Part shown: piece after piece, positions 26,441 to 35,915 of the stretch
Numbering within the stretch: position 1 is the first letter of the stretch
Layout of the letters: every line of letters begins with the position of its first letter
Source of the DNA: Weimeria sp002480925
GTDB taxonomy: Bacteria; Bacillota; Clostridia; Lachnospirales; Lachnospiraceae
Assembly (NCBI RefSeq): GCF_052064335.1
Contig: NZ_JBQHVU010000013.1
Coordinates: forward strand, 1-64,000
Direction of reading: 5' to 3'
Length of the DNA: 64,000 nt
Program-made: the position numbers and the translations under genes
The notes under the pieces: generated by a model
Databases searched by the model: none
What the model saw: only the letters and a program-made list of their open reading frames with translations
Told to the model about the DNA's origin: nothing

Positions 26441-27765
26441 CACTCGCCCTCTTTTCGTTGTCTTACTATAAAGTGTATTGCTGTTCCTTCAAAGCCGAAT
26501 GCATCCCTGATCCTGTTTTCCAGATATCTGAGATAGGTAAAATGCATAAGCTTCTTATCATTTACAAATATAACAAATGTCGGCGGCTTGACCGATACCT
26601 GGGTCGTATAAAAGATCTTAAGCCTTCTTCCCTTGTCAGTAGGCGGCTGCTGCATGGCAGTGGCCTCGGCTATGATCTCGTTTAAGACTCCGGTCTGGAT
26701 CCTTAAGTTCTGGTTCTGTATCACCTGATCTATAAGCTGATAAAGCCTGCTTACCCTCTGTCCTGTCCTTGCGGAAATGAATTCAATCCTGGCATATGGA
26801 ATAAATGAGAGGACCTGTCTGATCTTTTGCCTATGCTCCTTTACGGTATGGTCATCCTTTTCGATCGCGTCCCATTTATTTACAGCTATTATAATACCCT
26901 TTCCTCTGTCATGGGCTATGCCTGCTATCTTTGCATCCTGCTCTGTGACGCCCTCTGAGGCATCTATAACAAGGATCACGACATCAGCCTTTTCAACTGC
27001 TGCTACAGCCCGGATGATCGAGTATCTCTCCAGATCCTCCTTTACCTTGCTCTTTCTTCGTAGACCCGCAGTATCGACAAAGAGATATTCCTGTCCATGG
27101 AACCTTACCAGAGAATCAAGTGTATCCCTTGTAGTTCCAGCAATATCAGAGACTATTGCTCTTTCCTCACCTGTCAGACGGTTGATTAGCGATGACTTGC
27201 CGACGTTAGGCTTCCCTATTATCGCTATTCGCGGTATATCAGACCCGTCATCCTTATCGCTTCCCTTTGGGAAGTCTGCACATACAGCATCAAGCAGATC
27301 ACCAAAGCCCAGATTTCCTGCTGCGGATACCGGATAAGGATCACCTATACCCAGATTATAGAACTCATATATATCGTTTCCCTGCTTCTTGAAATCATCT
27401 ATCTTGTTCACACAAAGAACAACAGGCTTACCCGACCGGCGCAGTATATCGCACACCTTTCCGTCTGAATCGGTAAGACCGGTCTTTGCATCTACAACAA
27501 AGATGATAACATCAGCCGTATCTATTGCTATCCTTGCCTGATCGAGCATCCTTGAAAGAATTATATCGTTAGAATCAGGCTCTATGCCTCCTGTATCCAC
27601 CAGCGTGAAATCGTGATCCAGCCAGGAGGCATCAGCATATATCCTGTCCCGTGTGACTCCAGGTGTGTCCTTTACTATTGAGATCCTCTCGCCTGCTATT
27701 GCATTAAACAGAGTGGACTTGCCGACATTCGGCCGCCCGACTATAGCTACTATTGGTTTTGCCAT
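26440..27765 (-). CDS. der: Ribosome assembly GTPase Der (EngA)
   Basis: Der has two tandem GTPase domains acting in 50S maturation. In this 441-residue protein the two P-loops are GRPNVGKST near residue 9 and GKPNVGKSS near 183. DTGG and DTAG G3 motifs and NKID/NKWD G4 motifs are present, and a KH-like domain ends the protein. It sits between the DUF512 gene (11 bases) and plsY, a conserved clostridial order. Confidence 0.98.
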   Translation of the reverse strand: MAKPIVAIVGRPNVGKSTLFNAIAGERISIVKDTPGVTRDRIYADASWLDHDFTLVDTGGIEPDSNDIILSRMLDQARIAIDTADVIIFVVDAKTGLTDSDGKVCDILRRSGKPVVLCVNKIDDFKKQGNDIYEFYNLGIGDPYPVSAAGNLGFGDLLDAVCADFPKGSDKDDGSDIPRIAIIGKPNVGKSSLINRLTGEERAIVSDIAGTTRDTLDSLVRFHGQEYLFVDTAGLRRKSKVKEDLERYSIIRAVAAVEKADVVILVIDASEGVTEQDAKIAGIAHDRGKGIIIAVNKWDAIEKDDHTVKEHRQKIRQVLSFIPYARIEFISARTGQRVSRLYQLIDQVIQNQNLRIQTGVLNEIIAEATAMQQPPTDKGRRLKIFYTTQVSVKPPTFVIFVNDKKLMHFTYLRYLENRIRDAFGFEGTAIHFIVRQRKEGE

Positions 27766-27776
27766 ATTTCCTCACT

Positions 27777-29102
27777 TTATTTATTAAGAAGGGCAAAAAG
27801 CAGATCCTGCCCGCTTGATTTTACAACAGTGACCGGTACTTGTAAAGCTTGTGAAAGCTCCGAAACGGTCATATCATCCAAAAAGACTTCCTCATTGCTC
27901 CTTAGCATATTGACAGGGATAAGGAGTCTCTCGTTTACTCCGTGTTCCTTTAGCTGCTCAAGGAGATCCTTTCCGGTTATAAGTCCGGAAACCGTTATCT
28001 GCTCTCCGAAGAAGTGGTTTATTATGGTTACCACATCCACTTTTATTCTCGGATATTTTCTCATAAAGCCATAAGAAAGCTCCTTTAGAAACGGTGCGGC
28101 CAGTGCTCCAGTCGCAATCGTTACGCTTTTATGCCTTAAGGGATGTCTTCCTTCATTTGAGAGAGCCTCGTTAAACTCATCTATAAGAAGCCTCAGCATT
28201 CCGACTCCGTTTTCCAGCTGGCCGAAGCCATCGTATCTGTCCGAGTCAGGCAGCTTTCTTCCGGCCAGAAGATACCACTCATCTGACGGATATACAAAAT
28301 GTTCATTGTATTTCTCATACATGAGGTCTGACGCCGCCTCTATCTGATCTATGACTGATCCTGCATCATCTCCTGTAAACGGATCCAGATGATAAAGTCC
28401 CTGACGAAATCTGGTAAGACCTACCGGCACCACAGAAAGCGACCTTACATATGGATAAAAGCCTGCCAGATCATTTATTGTACGATCAAGCTCAGCCCCG
28501 TCATTTATCCCCTTGCAGAGGACTATCTGTGTATTCATTGTAAGGCCTGCATCCGCTATCCTTTTTATGTCAGGCATTATATTTGCAGCGTTTTTGTTGG
28601 CAAGCATCCTGACTCTTAAGCTGGGGTTTGTAGTATGGACCGAAATATTTATTGGAGAAAGCCTGTAGTCTATTACCCGATCAAGCTCCTTTTCGCCCAT
28701 ATTTGTAAGCGTCACATAATTGCCTTGAAGAAAGGAAAGTCTTGTATCATCATCCTTGAAATACAGCGTCTCTCTCATTCCCGGAGGCATCTGGTCGATA
28801 AAGCAGAACATACAGTGGTTCTGGCAGGATCTGTAATCGTCTAAAAGGCCATTCTCAAAGGACAGTCCTATATCCGTATCCTCCTCACCCTTTTCTATAT
28901 GGTACTTTTCCTCAGTCCCATCAGGATGGCGGATAAGGAGATCAAGGCTTAGGCTTTCCTCGTAATAATAATAGTCAAATATATCCTGCAGGGATCCGTC
29001 GCCTATCTCAAGCAGCATGTCACCCTTGCTTATACCGGCCTTATCCGCAGCCGATCCCGGTCTTACGTATGATATCTTATGTGTTTCTGTATTCAAAGGC
29101 AT
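27777..29102 (-). CDS. DUF512 family radical-SAM-like protein
   Basis: 441 residues. An N-terminal PDZ-like domain (AGISKGDMLLEIGDGS) precedes a radical-SAM-type cluster motif, CxxxCxxC in SCQNHCMFCFIDQ, then a barrel and a C-terminal DUF512 domain. It is almost always encoded next to der in Clostridia. Its substrate is not established to my knowledge. Its first 26 bases overlap the end of the yraN gene. Confidence 0.9.
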   Translation of the reverse strand: MPLNTETHKISYVRPGSAADKAGISKGDMLLEIGDGSLQDIFDYYYYEESLSLDLLIRHPDGTEEKYHIEKGEEDTDIGLSFENGLLDDYRSCQNHCMFCFIDQMPPGMRETLYFKDDDTRLSFLQGNYVTLTNMGEKELDRVIDYRLSPINISVHTTNPSLRVRMLANKNAANIMPDIKRIADAGLTMNTQIVLCKGINDGAELDRTINDLAGFYPYVRSLSVVPVGLTRFRQGLYHLDPFTGDDAGSVIDQIEAASDLMYEKYNEHFVYPSDEWYLLAGRKLPDSDRYDGFGQLENGVGMLRLLIDEFNEALSNEGRHPLRHKSVTIATGALAAPFLKELSYGFMRKYPRIKVDVVTIINHFFGEQITVSGLITGKDLLEQLKEHGVNERLLIPVNMLRSNEEVFLDDMTVSELSQALQVPVTVVKSSGQDLLFALLNK

Positions 29103-29427
29103 TTCTTATCAGTCTGATCTCACCCGGCAGTATACTTACCACATCAAAACGCACATTTGCACTTATCTGATGGAGTCCGAGATAGAAAAGAGCACTCCTT
29201 ATTATCTTTCTCTGCTTGTCAGCCGTCACACTCTCCTCCGGATAGCCGCATCGCAGGGAGCTCCTGTACTTGACCTCTATAAAGCAGATCGTATCCGATT
29301 CCTCTGCTATTATATCGATCTCTCCCTGTCTGCATCTGAAATTGCTTTCCATGACCCTGTAGCCTTCCTTTTCAAGAAAACTCCTTGCCTGTGCTTCCGT
29401 ATCCTCCCCTACCTTTCTCCTGTTCAT
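29077..29427 (-). CDS. yraN: YraN/UPF0102 family nuclease-like protein
   Basis: 116 residues with a restriction-endonuclease-like core. GEDTEAQARSFLEKEGYRVME leads to the E-x(n)-GEIDIIAE and FIEVKYR motifs, giving acidic and Lys residues of a PD-(D/E)XK site. These small proteins are commonly encoded near rnhB. Function in the cell is not settled. The 26-base overlap with the DUF512 gene suggests coupled translation. Confidence 0.93.
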   Translation of the reverse strand: MNRRKVGEDTEAQARSFLEKEGYRVMESNFRCRQGEIDIIAEESDTICFIEVKYRSSLRCGYPEESVTADKQRKIIRSALFYLGLHQISANVRFDVVSILPGEIRLIRNAFEYRNT

Positions 29428-29451
29428 AAATGTCCTCCCCTTTTCTTAGGT

Positions 29452-29739
29452 CTATCTGAGCTTTGATCTGAGTCTGTCCATCTTGTCAACAAAGACAAGG
29501 ATCTCTGCAACCACCTCATAGAGCTGTGGCGGTATAGCATCCCCTATCTGGAGGGAGGATAAGGTCTTAGCCAGGGCAGAATCCTTATAGAATGGCACAT
29601 CTGCCGCCTTTGCCTCTTCTATTATCCTTTCGGCTACCTCTCCCTTCCCTGTCGCTATTATCTTAGGGGCCTCGTCTCCTGCCTCGTATGAAAGCGCTAC
29701 CGCTGTTTTTTTGTCCTGATCCTTCTCTTCCATTATCAT
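29452..29739 (-). CDS. ylqH: FlhB-like cytoplasmic-domain protein (YlqH type)
   Basis: 95 residues corresponding only to the cytoplasmic C-terminal domain of FlhB: AVALSYEAGDEAPKIIATGK, then IPPQLYEVVAEILVFV. No transmembrane region and no NPTH autocleavage motif is present. In Bacillus a similar stand-alone protein (YlqH) lies beside a FliK-like protein and rnhB. The same order occurs here, which supports orthology. It overlaps the FliK-like gene as ATGA. Confidence 0.85.
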   Translation of the reverse strand: MIMEEKDQDKKTAVALSYEAGDEAPKIIATGKGEVAERIIEEAKAADVPFYKDSALAKTLSSLQIGDAIPPQLYEVVAEILVFVDKMDRLRSKLR

Positions 29740-31433
29740 GCCCTCACGTCAAACGAATATCTGAGTATCTGTTTTCCATTTATCCTTGAGGATCTTACTC
29801 CCTGCTTAAGGAAATCATCCAGAAAGTCTCTTTTAGGCTCTGATCCGCTCACCGACAGGCTGCAGCTGTATCCCATCGATTCAAGCCTTTCCTTAAGCAG
29901 GTCTATATTATTCTCGATCAGGCTGTATGAGATACGGTCAGACAGAGAAAATTTCGTATCCAGCTTTTTTCCAAGAAGCCTGACCGAGATATCCGTAGAA
30001 CCCAGATTCTCCAGATCGAAATGGAGAAAGGCGCTTACCGGCTCATCCGGATCCCACTTTTTCTTTCGCTTGTCCGAATATATATACAGCTCTCCTGTAG
30101 CATTTGCTCCTGAAAGCTTTAGCGGTATCTGTATATAATTATATACCGTATTCACCTCTTTTACAAAGGCAGCATTTCCCCTTGCCCCCTCAGATGCCTG
30201 AGTCAGTCTCTGCCCTGCTTCCTCAGGCAGCCTTGTCTGGGCCGCTCTGGCCACCTCCTCCATATCCTTTTCTATCCTGTCAAAAAGCCTGCTGACTTCT
30301 GCCTTGTCAGCCACCCTGTCAGGGCTTAGCGCATATCTGTCAGAAATGATCCCTTTTATCAGCTCGCTGACACCTCCTGACCTTAGGTGACCTGCAGTAA
30401 AACTGCTGCCCCTTGAATCAAAGAGCCATTTAACAGCAAGAAATACATCCTTTGTCAATGCCTTTGGATCAAGTCCCCCCTTACTGTCAAAGAGACCAGG
30501 AAAGGTCTCTCTCATAGTCCGATCAGATGCCAGAAAGTCCGAAAGTCTCTTGAAATCAGATGGAGTCATAGTATTTCCTACTGCCCCCTCCGGATAGTCA
30601 GACCTGTTCATATCAATATGGCTCTCTACCGCAGCAGGCGCCTTTTCCTCCCCCTTTAGATCGGCTACCGATACCGGCTCATTAAAGCCTTCATCTGTAA
30701 GCGGATCATTATTTACCACGGGCTCTTTAGCAAGGATTCCTTCTGAAAGCGACCTGTCTCCATCCAGATAGATATCTGTAATGATATCTGCTATTCCATC
30801 AAACAATCCAGGCTCCTCTGCTATTATCTGGCAGGCACTGTCGGAGAGAGCTGAAATAGAATCACTTATTAGCTCTCCTCCCTCGCGGACATTTTTTACC
30901 ATTGAAAGCATGGTCTTATCAGCCGGCAGTCCCAGACTTTTAAGGACTACTGCAGTCCTTGGATCTGCCGATGGGACTGAAAAGACCAGATGGCTCATCT
31001 CCTGTATGCTTTTTGAGTCTATAGGGAGATGATTCTTTATCATCTCATCAACCATAGCTATAGTCTGATCCGTTACCGGAAGGGAGGCGCTCTTAAGTGC
31101 ATCGCTTATTATTGGGTTTCCCAATGAGGCTCCAACTGATACAGGCTTTATCGATATCTCCTGACCGTCATTTTTCATTACCTGAAAGAATACGGATTCC
31201 CCTATCGAGAGATCTAAATCCGCAAGAAGTCTTGCCGTGATATTCTGCCCGCTTGAGAGCCCAAGAAGCACAGTAGACCCCTTGATGCTGTTTACTGTAC
31301 CTTCAAAAACAGTCCCTGCCTTAATAGCACTAAGTGCACCTGTCAGCTGCTCGACGCCCTGAGGCTTTGTAGCCTGACTGCTGTTATTATTCACACTGCT
31401 GTAATACTGGTTAATGAGATTCTTTATTTCCAT
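29736..31433 (-). CDS. FliK-like hook-length-control domain protein (YlqG type)
   Basis: 565 residues. The N-terminal 100 residues form a beta-rich region (GTVFEGTVNSIKGSTVLLGL), the long middle is polar and partly disordered-looking, and residues after about 430 match the FliK C-terminal (Flg_hook) fold (PVSAFLHFDLENLGSTDISV). It is paired with the FlhB-like gene and encoded apart from any flagellar operon. FliK and FlhB interact in flagellar export switching, so the pair may be a modified relic or a separate module. Confidence 0.75.
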   Translation of the reverse strand: MEIKNLINQYYSSVNNNSSQATKPQGVEQLTGALSAIKAGTVFEGTVNSIKGSTVLLGLSSGQNITARLLADLDLSIGESVFFQVMKNDGQEISIKPVSVGASLGNPIISDALKSASLPVTDQTIAMVDEMIKNHLPIDSKSIQEMSHLVFSVPSADPRTAVVLKSLGLPADKTMLSMVKNVREGGELISDSISALSDSACQIIAEEPGLFDGIADIITDIYLDGDRSLSEGILAKEPVVNNDPLTDEGFNEPVSVADLKGEEKAPAAVESHIDMNRSDYPEGAVGNTMTPSDFKRLSDFLASDRTMRETFPGLFDSKGGLDPKALTKDVFLAVKWLFDSRGSSFTAGHLRSGGVSELIKGIISDRYALSPDRVADKAEVSRLFDRIEKDMEEVARAAQTRLPEEAGQRLTQASEGARGNAAFVKEVNTVYNYIQIPLKLSGANATGELYIYSDKRKKKWDPDEPVSAFLHFDLENLGSTDISVRLLGKKLDTKFSLSDRISYSLIENNIDLLKERLESMGYSCSLSVSGSEPKRDFLDDFLKQGVRSSRINGKQILRYSFDVRA

Positions 31434-31437
31434 AGGA

Positions 31438-32175
31438 TCACCTCACAACAGTAATTCCATACTTGCCAAGGAAATCATCCGCCAGGTCGAATGGATCAGG
31501 CAGATCCATCCTCCTCTCCTCTGCCATAAGCCTCCCTTCTTCTATTCTCTTTGAAAGAAAGCTTCTCCTGTATATAGGAAGTATGCCATATTTTTCCACC
31601 AGCTCATAATGCTCCCTTGTCGGATATCCCTTGTGCTTTATGAACCTGTACTCCGGGATAAGCCTGTCATAATACTCCATAATATGATCCCTTGTCACCT
31701 TGGCAAGGATCGATGCGGCTGCAATACAGGCTACCTTGGCGTCTCCCTTTACTATGGATTCCTGCTCTATATCAAGTCCAGATATATGGACTGCATCATT
31801 TATCAGATAATCCGGCTTCCGGCTCATTGAACTTATTGAGCGCTTCATGGCAAGATAGGTCGCATTCAGTATATTTATACTGTCTATCTCCTCTGGAGTC
31901 GCAAGTCCTACTCCTGCACTTATGGCCCCGCTTATTATAAGCGGGAATATCTCCTCTCTTCGTCTTGCTGTGACCTTCTTGGAATCATTCAGATAAGGAA
32001 CAAAGAAATCATCCGGAAGAATCACACATGAGGCCACGACAGGGCCTGCAAGAGGACCTCTGCCTGCTTCATCTACTCCGCCTACAAGAAGGATTCCCTT
32101 ATCATGCAGCTGTCTTTCTCTTGTAAGAAGTTCAAAAACCCTTTTTCTCTCTTCTGCCTCTTTTTCTTCAGTCAT
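31438..32175 (-). CDS. rnhB: Ribonuclease HII
   Basis: It cleaves RNA in RNA-DNA hybrids and starts ribonucleotide excision. The 245 residues contain GVDEAGRGPLAGPV with the catalytic Asp-Glu pair, a third Asp in YLINDAVHIS and a fourth in the KVTRDHIM region. It overlaps the upstream lepB by 4 bases. Confidence 0.97.
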   Translation of the reverse strand: MTEEKEAEERKRVFELLTRERQLHDKGILLVGGVDEAGRGPLAGPVVASCVILPDDFFVPYLNDSKKVTARRREEIFPLIISGAISAGVGLATPEEIDSINILNATYLAMKRSISSMSRKPDYLINDAVHISGLDIEQESIVKGDAKVACIAAASILAKVTRDHIMEYYDRLIPEYRFIKHKGYPTREHYELVEKYGILPIYRRSFLSKRIEEGRLMAEERRMDLPDPFDLADDFLGKYGITVVR

Positions 32176-32708
32176 CTTACCTTCCCGAACCTGTCAAAGG
32201 GAAAGAACCTGAATACCCCTTTCCCTATTATCTGACTGGCCCCTACCATACCTATATCAGCAAATCTGCTGTCCTCACTATGATTTCTGTTGTCTCCCAG
32301 CACGAAATACTGGCCTCTCTTAAGTCTTATTCCATATGCAGCCTGTCCTGGATCTGTTATCCTTCCTCTGCCATATTTATCTGAAAGCCTCTTTCCGTTG
32401 ATAAATATATATCCCTGATCGCTTATCTCTACAGTCTCCCCCGGCAGCCCTATCACTCTTTTGATATAGTAGGACCCGCTGACCCTTTTGTCTGTGAATA
32501 CTACTATATCAAAACGCTTGGGCGGACTTTTTAAATAGGCAGCTCTATATATCAGCAGATTATCTCTGTCAGATAAGGCCGGCTCCATGGAGCTTCCTCT
32601 TACAACTGTCCTCTGTACAAGGAAATGTGTGATCATAAAGCCGGCTGACAGAATGGCGATCACAATAAGCAGATATTTAAATAACCTTATAGCACCATCT
32701 CTTTTCAT
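32172..32708 (-). CDS. lepB: Signal peptidase I (first copy)
   Basis: This type I signal peptidase cleaves exported preproteins. The 178 residues have one N-terminal membrane segment, catalytic Ser in GSSMEPALSDRD and catalytic Lys in YYIKRVIGLPG, plus the GDNRNHSEDSR box. It is one of two S26 paralogues flanking rbgA. The C-terminus is short and basic. Confidence 0.95.
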   Translation of the reverse strand: MKRDGAIRLFKYLLIVIAILSAGFMITHFLVQRTVVRGSSMEPALSDRDNLLIYRAAYLKSPPKRFDIVVFTDKRVSGSYYIKRVIGLPGETVEISDQGYIFINGKRLSDKYGRGRITDPGQAAYGIRLKRGQYFVLGDNRNHSEDSRFADIGMVGASQIIGKGVFRFFPFDRFGKVR

Positions 32709-33547
32709 TCCGGTCTCTCCAGAGATAATTTACCAAGCCTTCCGCTCCTTAAATCATCGAGAAATAGTCCGGCTGCCCTTCTTATATCGAGTCTTCCCTC
32801 AGCAAGAAGAAGGTTCTTCTCCTCTGCTATAGCATCGAGAAGATCCTTGTCATCAAGCTCCTCTGAGATATGGTATACAGATGAGAGCCTGCCCGGATAT
32901 TCCTCGGTAAGTATATGATAGAGGACAAGAGCAAGCTCCTCTCTCTCAAATACATTATCGGCTATAGCGCCGAAAAGAGCAAGATGCTCACCAGTTCTAT
33001 GATCTGAGAACTTGGGCCAGAGTATACCTGGTGTATCCAATAGATCAAGTCCCTTATTCACATGGATCCACTGCTTGCCCTTGGTCACTCCGGGCTTATC
33101 CCCGGTCTTTGCACTCTTTCTTCCGGAAAGGGAATTGGTAAGAGTAGACTTACCCACGTTAGGTATACCTGCCACAAGCGCTCTTACCGGACGATTCTTT
33201 ATACCACGTCTTAGGTCTCTTTGCCTTTTTTCAGCAGTGACCTCTGCTACCTTATCCGTGATCCTTTTTATATTCCTTCTGTCCCTGCTGTCAACAGCTA
33301 GGGCCGAAAGACCTTTTTTTTCAAAAAAGCTTATCCATTCCTTTGTCAGAGCATCATCAGCAAGGTCAGCCTTGTTTAGGATGATAAGATGGGACTTCCC
33401 ATTTGTAAGCTCCTTTATCTCCGGATTCCTGCTCGATGCTGCGATTCGGGCGTCAAGGATCTCGATAACAAGATCTATCAGCTTTATATCTTCTTTTATC
33501 TGCCGGATGGCCCTTGTCATATGCCCCGGATACCACTGAATGTTCAT
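32705..33547 (-). CDS. rbgA: Ribosome biogenesis GTPase RbgA (YlqF)
   Basis: This circularly permuted GTPase matures the 50S subunit. The 280 residues show the permuted order: G4 NKAD first, then the P-loop GIPNVGKST and DTPG. It begins NIQWYPGHMTRA, the family hallmark. It overlaps both flanking signal-peptidase genes by 1-4 bases. Confidence 0.97.
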   Translation of the reverse strand: MNIQWYPGHMTRAIRQIKEDIKLIDLVIEILDARIAASSRNPEIKELTNGKSHLIILNKADLADDALTKEWISFFEKKGLSALAVDSRDRRNIKRITDKVAEVTAEKRQRDLRRGIKNRPVRALVAGIPNVGKSTLTNSLSGRKSAKTGDKPGVTKGKQWIHVNKGLDLLDTPGILWPKFSDHRTGEHLALFGAIADNVFEREELALVLYHILTEEYPGRLSSVYHISEELDDKDLLDAIAEEKNLLLAEGRLDIRRAAGLFLDDLRSGRLGKLSLERPE

Positions 33548-34164
33548 CAGTCCACCACTCCGAAATCCCTGAAGGAGGCATCAAGCCATATCTTGCCTCT
33601 GATCTGACTCTTCAGGATATTGCCTACACTGGTATATCTGCTGTCTTCACTTACATCCCTGTTGTCTCCTAGAAGGAAATATTCATCCCCTCCAAGAGTG
33701 AACTCAGAGGAAGCAAGTCCTGAATCCTTTATGGTAGTAGTCTGGGCCGGGGCCTGATATACCTTGTCATCAACATAGACTACGCCATTTTTGATAAGGA
33801 CCTTCTGCCCGGGCACCGCTATCACCCTTTTTACAGAGTATCTCCCTGAGAGATCTCCCGGAGAAGAAAAGGCTACCACATCGCCCTGCTTGGGGTCCTT
33901 TATCCTATAGATCACCTTGTCTATGAGAAGCCTGTCTGAAACCTTGATCTGGGGCTCCATAGATTCCTCTGTCATTACTACCTGCATACAGAATGCCCTG
34001 ACAATGAGATAGGCTAAAAGGACCACTGCTCCTGTTTCAAGCATAAGGATGATTATTTTTCTGATGTTCTTTACGTCCGGCCGCTTTCTACGTCTCCTGA
34101 AATCTAGAGATTTGCTGGTAGGAAGCTTGCCTGCAAAAGCTTTTTTATTTGGAATGACTTTCAT
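33547..34164 (-). CDS. lepB: Signal peptidase I (second copy)
   Basis: 205 residues with a basic N-terminus of about 30 residues and one membrane anchor (IIILMLETGAVVLLAYLIVR). Catalytic Ser lies in MTEESMEPQIK and Lys in YSVKRVIAVPG; GDNRDVSEDSR is present. It diverges from the copy at 32172 mainly in the N-terminal extension. It lies behind the rplS terminator, so it may need its own promoter. Confidence 0.95.
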   Translation of the reverse strand: MKVIPNKKAFAGKLPTSKSLDFRRRRKRPDVKNIRKIIILMLETGAVVLLAYLIVRAFCMQVVMTEESMEPQIKVSDRLLIDKVIYRIKDPKQGDVVAFSSPGDLSGRYSVKRVIAVPGQKVLIKNGVVYVDDKVYQAPAQTTTIKDSGLASSEFTLGGDEYFLLGDNRDVSEDSRYTSVGNILKSQIRGKIWLDASFRDFGVVD

Positions 34165-34181
34165 TATAAATGACCTATTCT

Positions 34182-34209
34182 AAAAAAAGGTGGTCAGACG
34201 GCCACCTTT
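34182..34209 (-). terminator. Strong terminator after rplS
   Basis: A 10-bp stem (34186-34195 with 34200-34209), a 4-base loop and seven T on the minus strand (34182-34188). It separates the trmD-rplS end of the translation block from lepB-rbgA-rnhB. Confidence 0.85.
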
Positions 34210-34252
34210 AACAAATGCATATTGATATCGGAAGATATCATAGAATAAGGAC

Positions 34253-34603
34253 TCAGATAGTCTCCTTAACCTTGGCTCTCTTACCAACTCTGTCGCGAAG
34301 ATAATTAAGCTTTGCTCTGCGAACCTTACCTCTTCTTACTACCTCAACCTTCTCAACGTTAGGGCTGTGGATAGGGAAGGTCTTCTCAACGCCTACTCCG
34401 CTTGAAATCTTTCTTACTGTAAAGGTCTCACGGTTTGAGCCACCCTGCTTCTTAAGAACTGTTCCCTCGAAGATCTGGATACGCTCCTTATTACCTTCCT
34501 TTATCTTGTTTGAGACACGAACAGTATCTCCAACATTAAACTCAGGGATCTCTGTCTTCTTCTGTTCGTCTTCGATCTTTCCAATGATCTCTTTTGCGTT
34601 CAT
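34253..34603 (-). CDS. rplS: 50S ribosomal protein L19
   Basis: 116 residues, with PEFNVGDTVRVSNKIKEGNKERIQIFEG and VRRGKVRRAKLNYLRDRVGK as in all L19 proteins. It follows trmD by 29 bases, the classical rpsP-rimM-trmD-rplS order. Confidence 0.99.
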   Translation of the reverse strand: MNAKEIIGKIEDEQKKTEIPEFNVGDTVRVSNKIKEGNKERIQIFEGTVLKKQGGSNRETFTVRKISSGVGVEKTFPIHSPNVEKVEVVRRGKVRRAKLNYLRDRVGKRAKVKETI

Positions 34604-34632
34604 TATTTTTCCTCCTGCTGTTTTAGCAGCAA

Positions 34633-35397
34633 CTATGATAGTTTATCACAATTTTCTTCTGGTTTCAATAGCTTCCTCTTGAGCCTGTTTGAAAGGGATC
34701 GCTTAAGTCCCGGCAGAGCTCTTCTGAACATATCAGGCCGTAAATTTCTGGTCCTTTCTATGCTCTTTTCAAGCCTCCATTCCTCTATCAGTCTGTGATT
34801 TCCTGAAAGAAGAATCTCAGGTACTCTTTCGCCATTCCATTCCTGTGGTCTTGTGTACTGGGGATATTCGAGAAGATCATTCTCAAAGCTCTCGCTCCCG
34901 GCCGATTCCTGATTCCCAAGGACTCCGGGAATAAGCCTTGAAATACAGTCCACAAGAACACAGGCCGCAAGCTCTCCGCCTGTAAGCACATAGTCTCCGA
35001 TCGAGATATAGTCTGTAACTATCCTGTCGAGCACTCTCTGGTCGATCCCCTCGTAATGCCCGCATAGAAGGATCATCTGATCCTCAGTCGATAGTTCCTT
35101 CGCCTTAGTCTGTGAAAAGGTCTGACCCTTTGGTGAAAGCGCTATGACCGGGCAGTCCGGACCGGTCTTGTCAAGGATGTACCTATAGCAGTCATATACT
35201 GGATCTGCCTCTATGACCATACCGGCTCCACCGCCGAATGGATAATCATCGACCCTGCCATTCTTATCCTTTGAGAAATCGCGGATATTGACACAACAGA
35301 GCTCAAGACGGCCATCATCCATAGCCCGTCCTGTGATGCTGTTATGAAGAGTACTCTCTACCATCTCAGGGAAAAGAGTCATCACATAAACTCTCAT
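34633..35397 (-). CDS. trmD: tRNA (guanine-37-N1)-methyltransferase TrmD
   Basis: It methylates G37 of tRNAs with SAM, preventing frameshifts. About 254 residues, beginning MRVYVMTLFPEMV at ATG 35397. The knotted SAM site shows LCGHYEGIDQRV and SIGDYVLTGGELA. The longer ORF to 35559 runs inside rimM in another frame and is not the real start. ATG 35397 overlaps the rimM stop as ATGA. Confidence 0.97.
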   Translation of the reverse strand: MRVYVMTLFPEMVESTLHNSITGRAMDDGRLELCCVNIRDFSKDKNGRVDDYPFGGGAGMVIEADPVYDCYRYILDKTGPDCPVIALSPKGQTFSQTKAKELSTEDQMILLCGHYEGIDQRVLDRIVTDYISIGDYVLTGGELAACVLVDCISRLIPGVLGNQESAGSESFENDLLEYPQYTRPQEWNGERVPEILLSGNHRLIEEWRLEKSIERTRNLRPDMFRRALPGLKRSLSNRLKRKLLKPEENCDKLS

Positions 35398-35915
35398 CAC
35401 AGATCCTCCAGTCCCGGAAGCAGATGGACCTTCATTCTTCCCTCCGCAGGAAGGACCATAAGGATACAGGACTTTATGGCCGGTATCAGCAGGCTCTTCC
35501 CATCCTGACCGGTTACCTGATAGACATCGTTGGCGCCTGTAGAAATGACATCCGTACATTTGCCTAAGAGTCTGTCATACTCATCATAGACGCTTAGTCC
35601 TATTATATCTCCTATGAAGTATTCACCCTTGTCAAGAGGTATGGCGTGCTCTCTGTCTATAAGGATCTCTGCATTACGGAGCGTATAGGCCCTGTCCATA
35701 TCAGTAACATCTGAAAAGCCAAGGATTACCTGGTTCTTGAAATACTTCACTGAGCTTACAGAATGCTTCTCACGCCTGCCGTCAGGATAAGAAAGGATAA
35801 CCTCCTCTGTATCGTCAAACCTTCTTATGTCATCAGTTGTCGGACGGACCTTGACCTCTCCATGGACTCCATGGGTGGATGATATCACGCCGATCCTCAG
35901 ATAATTATCCTTCAC
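35397..35915 (-). CDS. rimM: 16S rRNA processing protein RimM
   Basis: This 30S maturation factor binds S19. The 172 residues begin LRIGVISSTHGVHGEVKVRPTT, the conserved N-terminal barrel, and end with a PRC-barrel. It starts with GTG 35915, which overlaps the khpA stop as GTGA and has a GAGG site. Confidence 0.95.
   Translation of the reverse strand: MKDNYLRIGVISSTHGVHGEVKVRPTTDDIRRFDDTEEVILSYPDGRREKHSVSSVKYFKNQVILGFSDVTDMDRAYTLRNAEILIDREHAIPLDKGEYFIGDIIGLSVYDEYDRLLGKCTDVISTGANDVYQVTGQDGKSLLIPAIKSCILMVLPAEGRMKVHLLPGLEDL

Noticed and set aside
35398..35559. N-terminal extension of trmD
   Set aside because: It lies inside rimM in another frame; the real ATG at 35397 gives the conserved TrmD N-terminus and an ATGA overlap.
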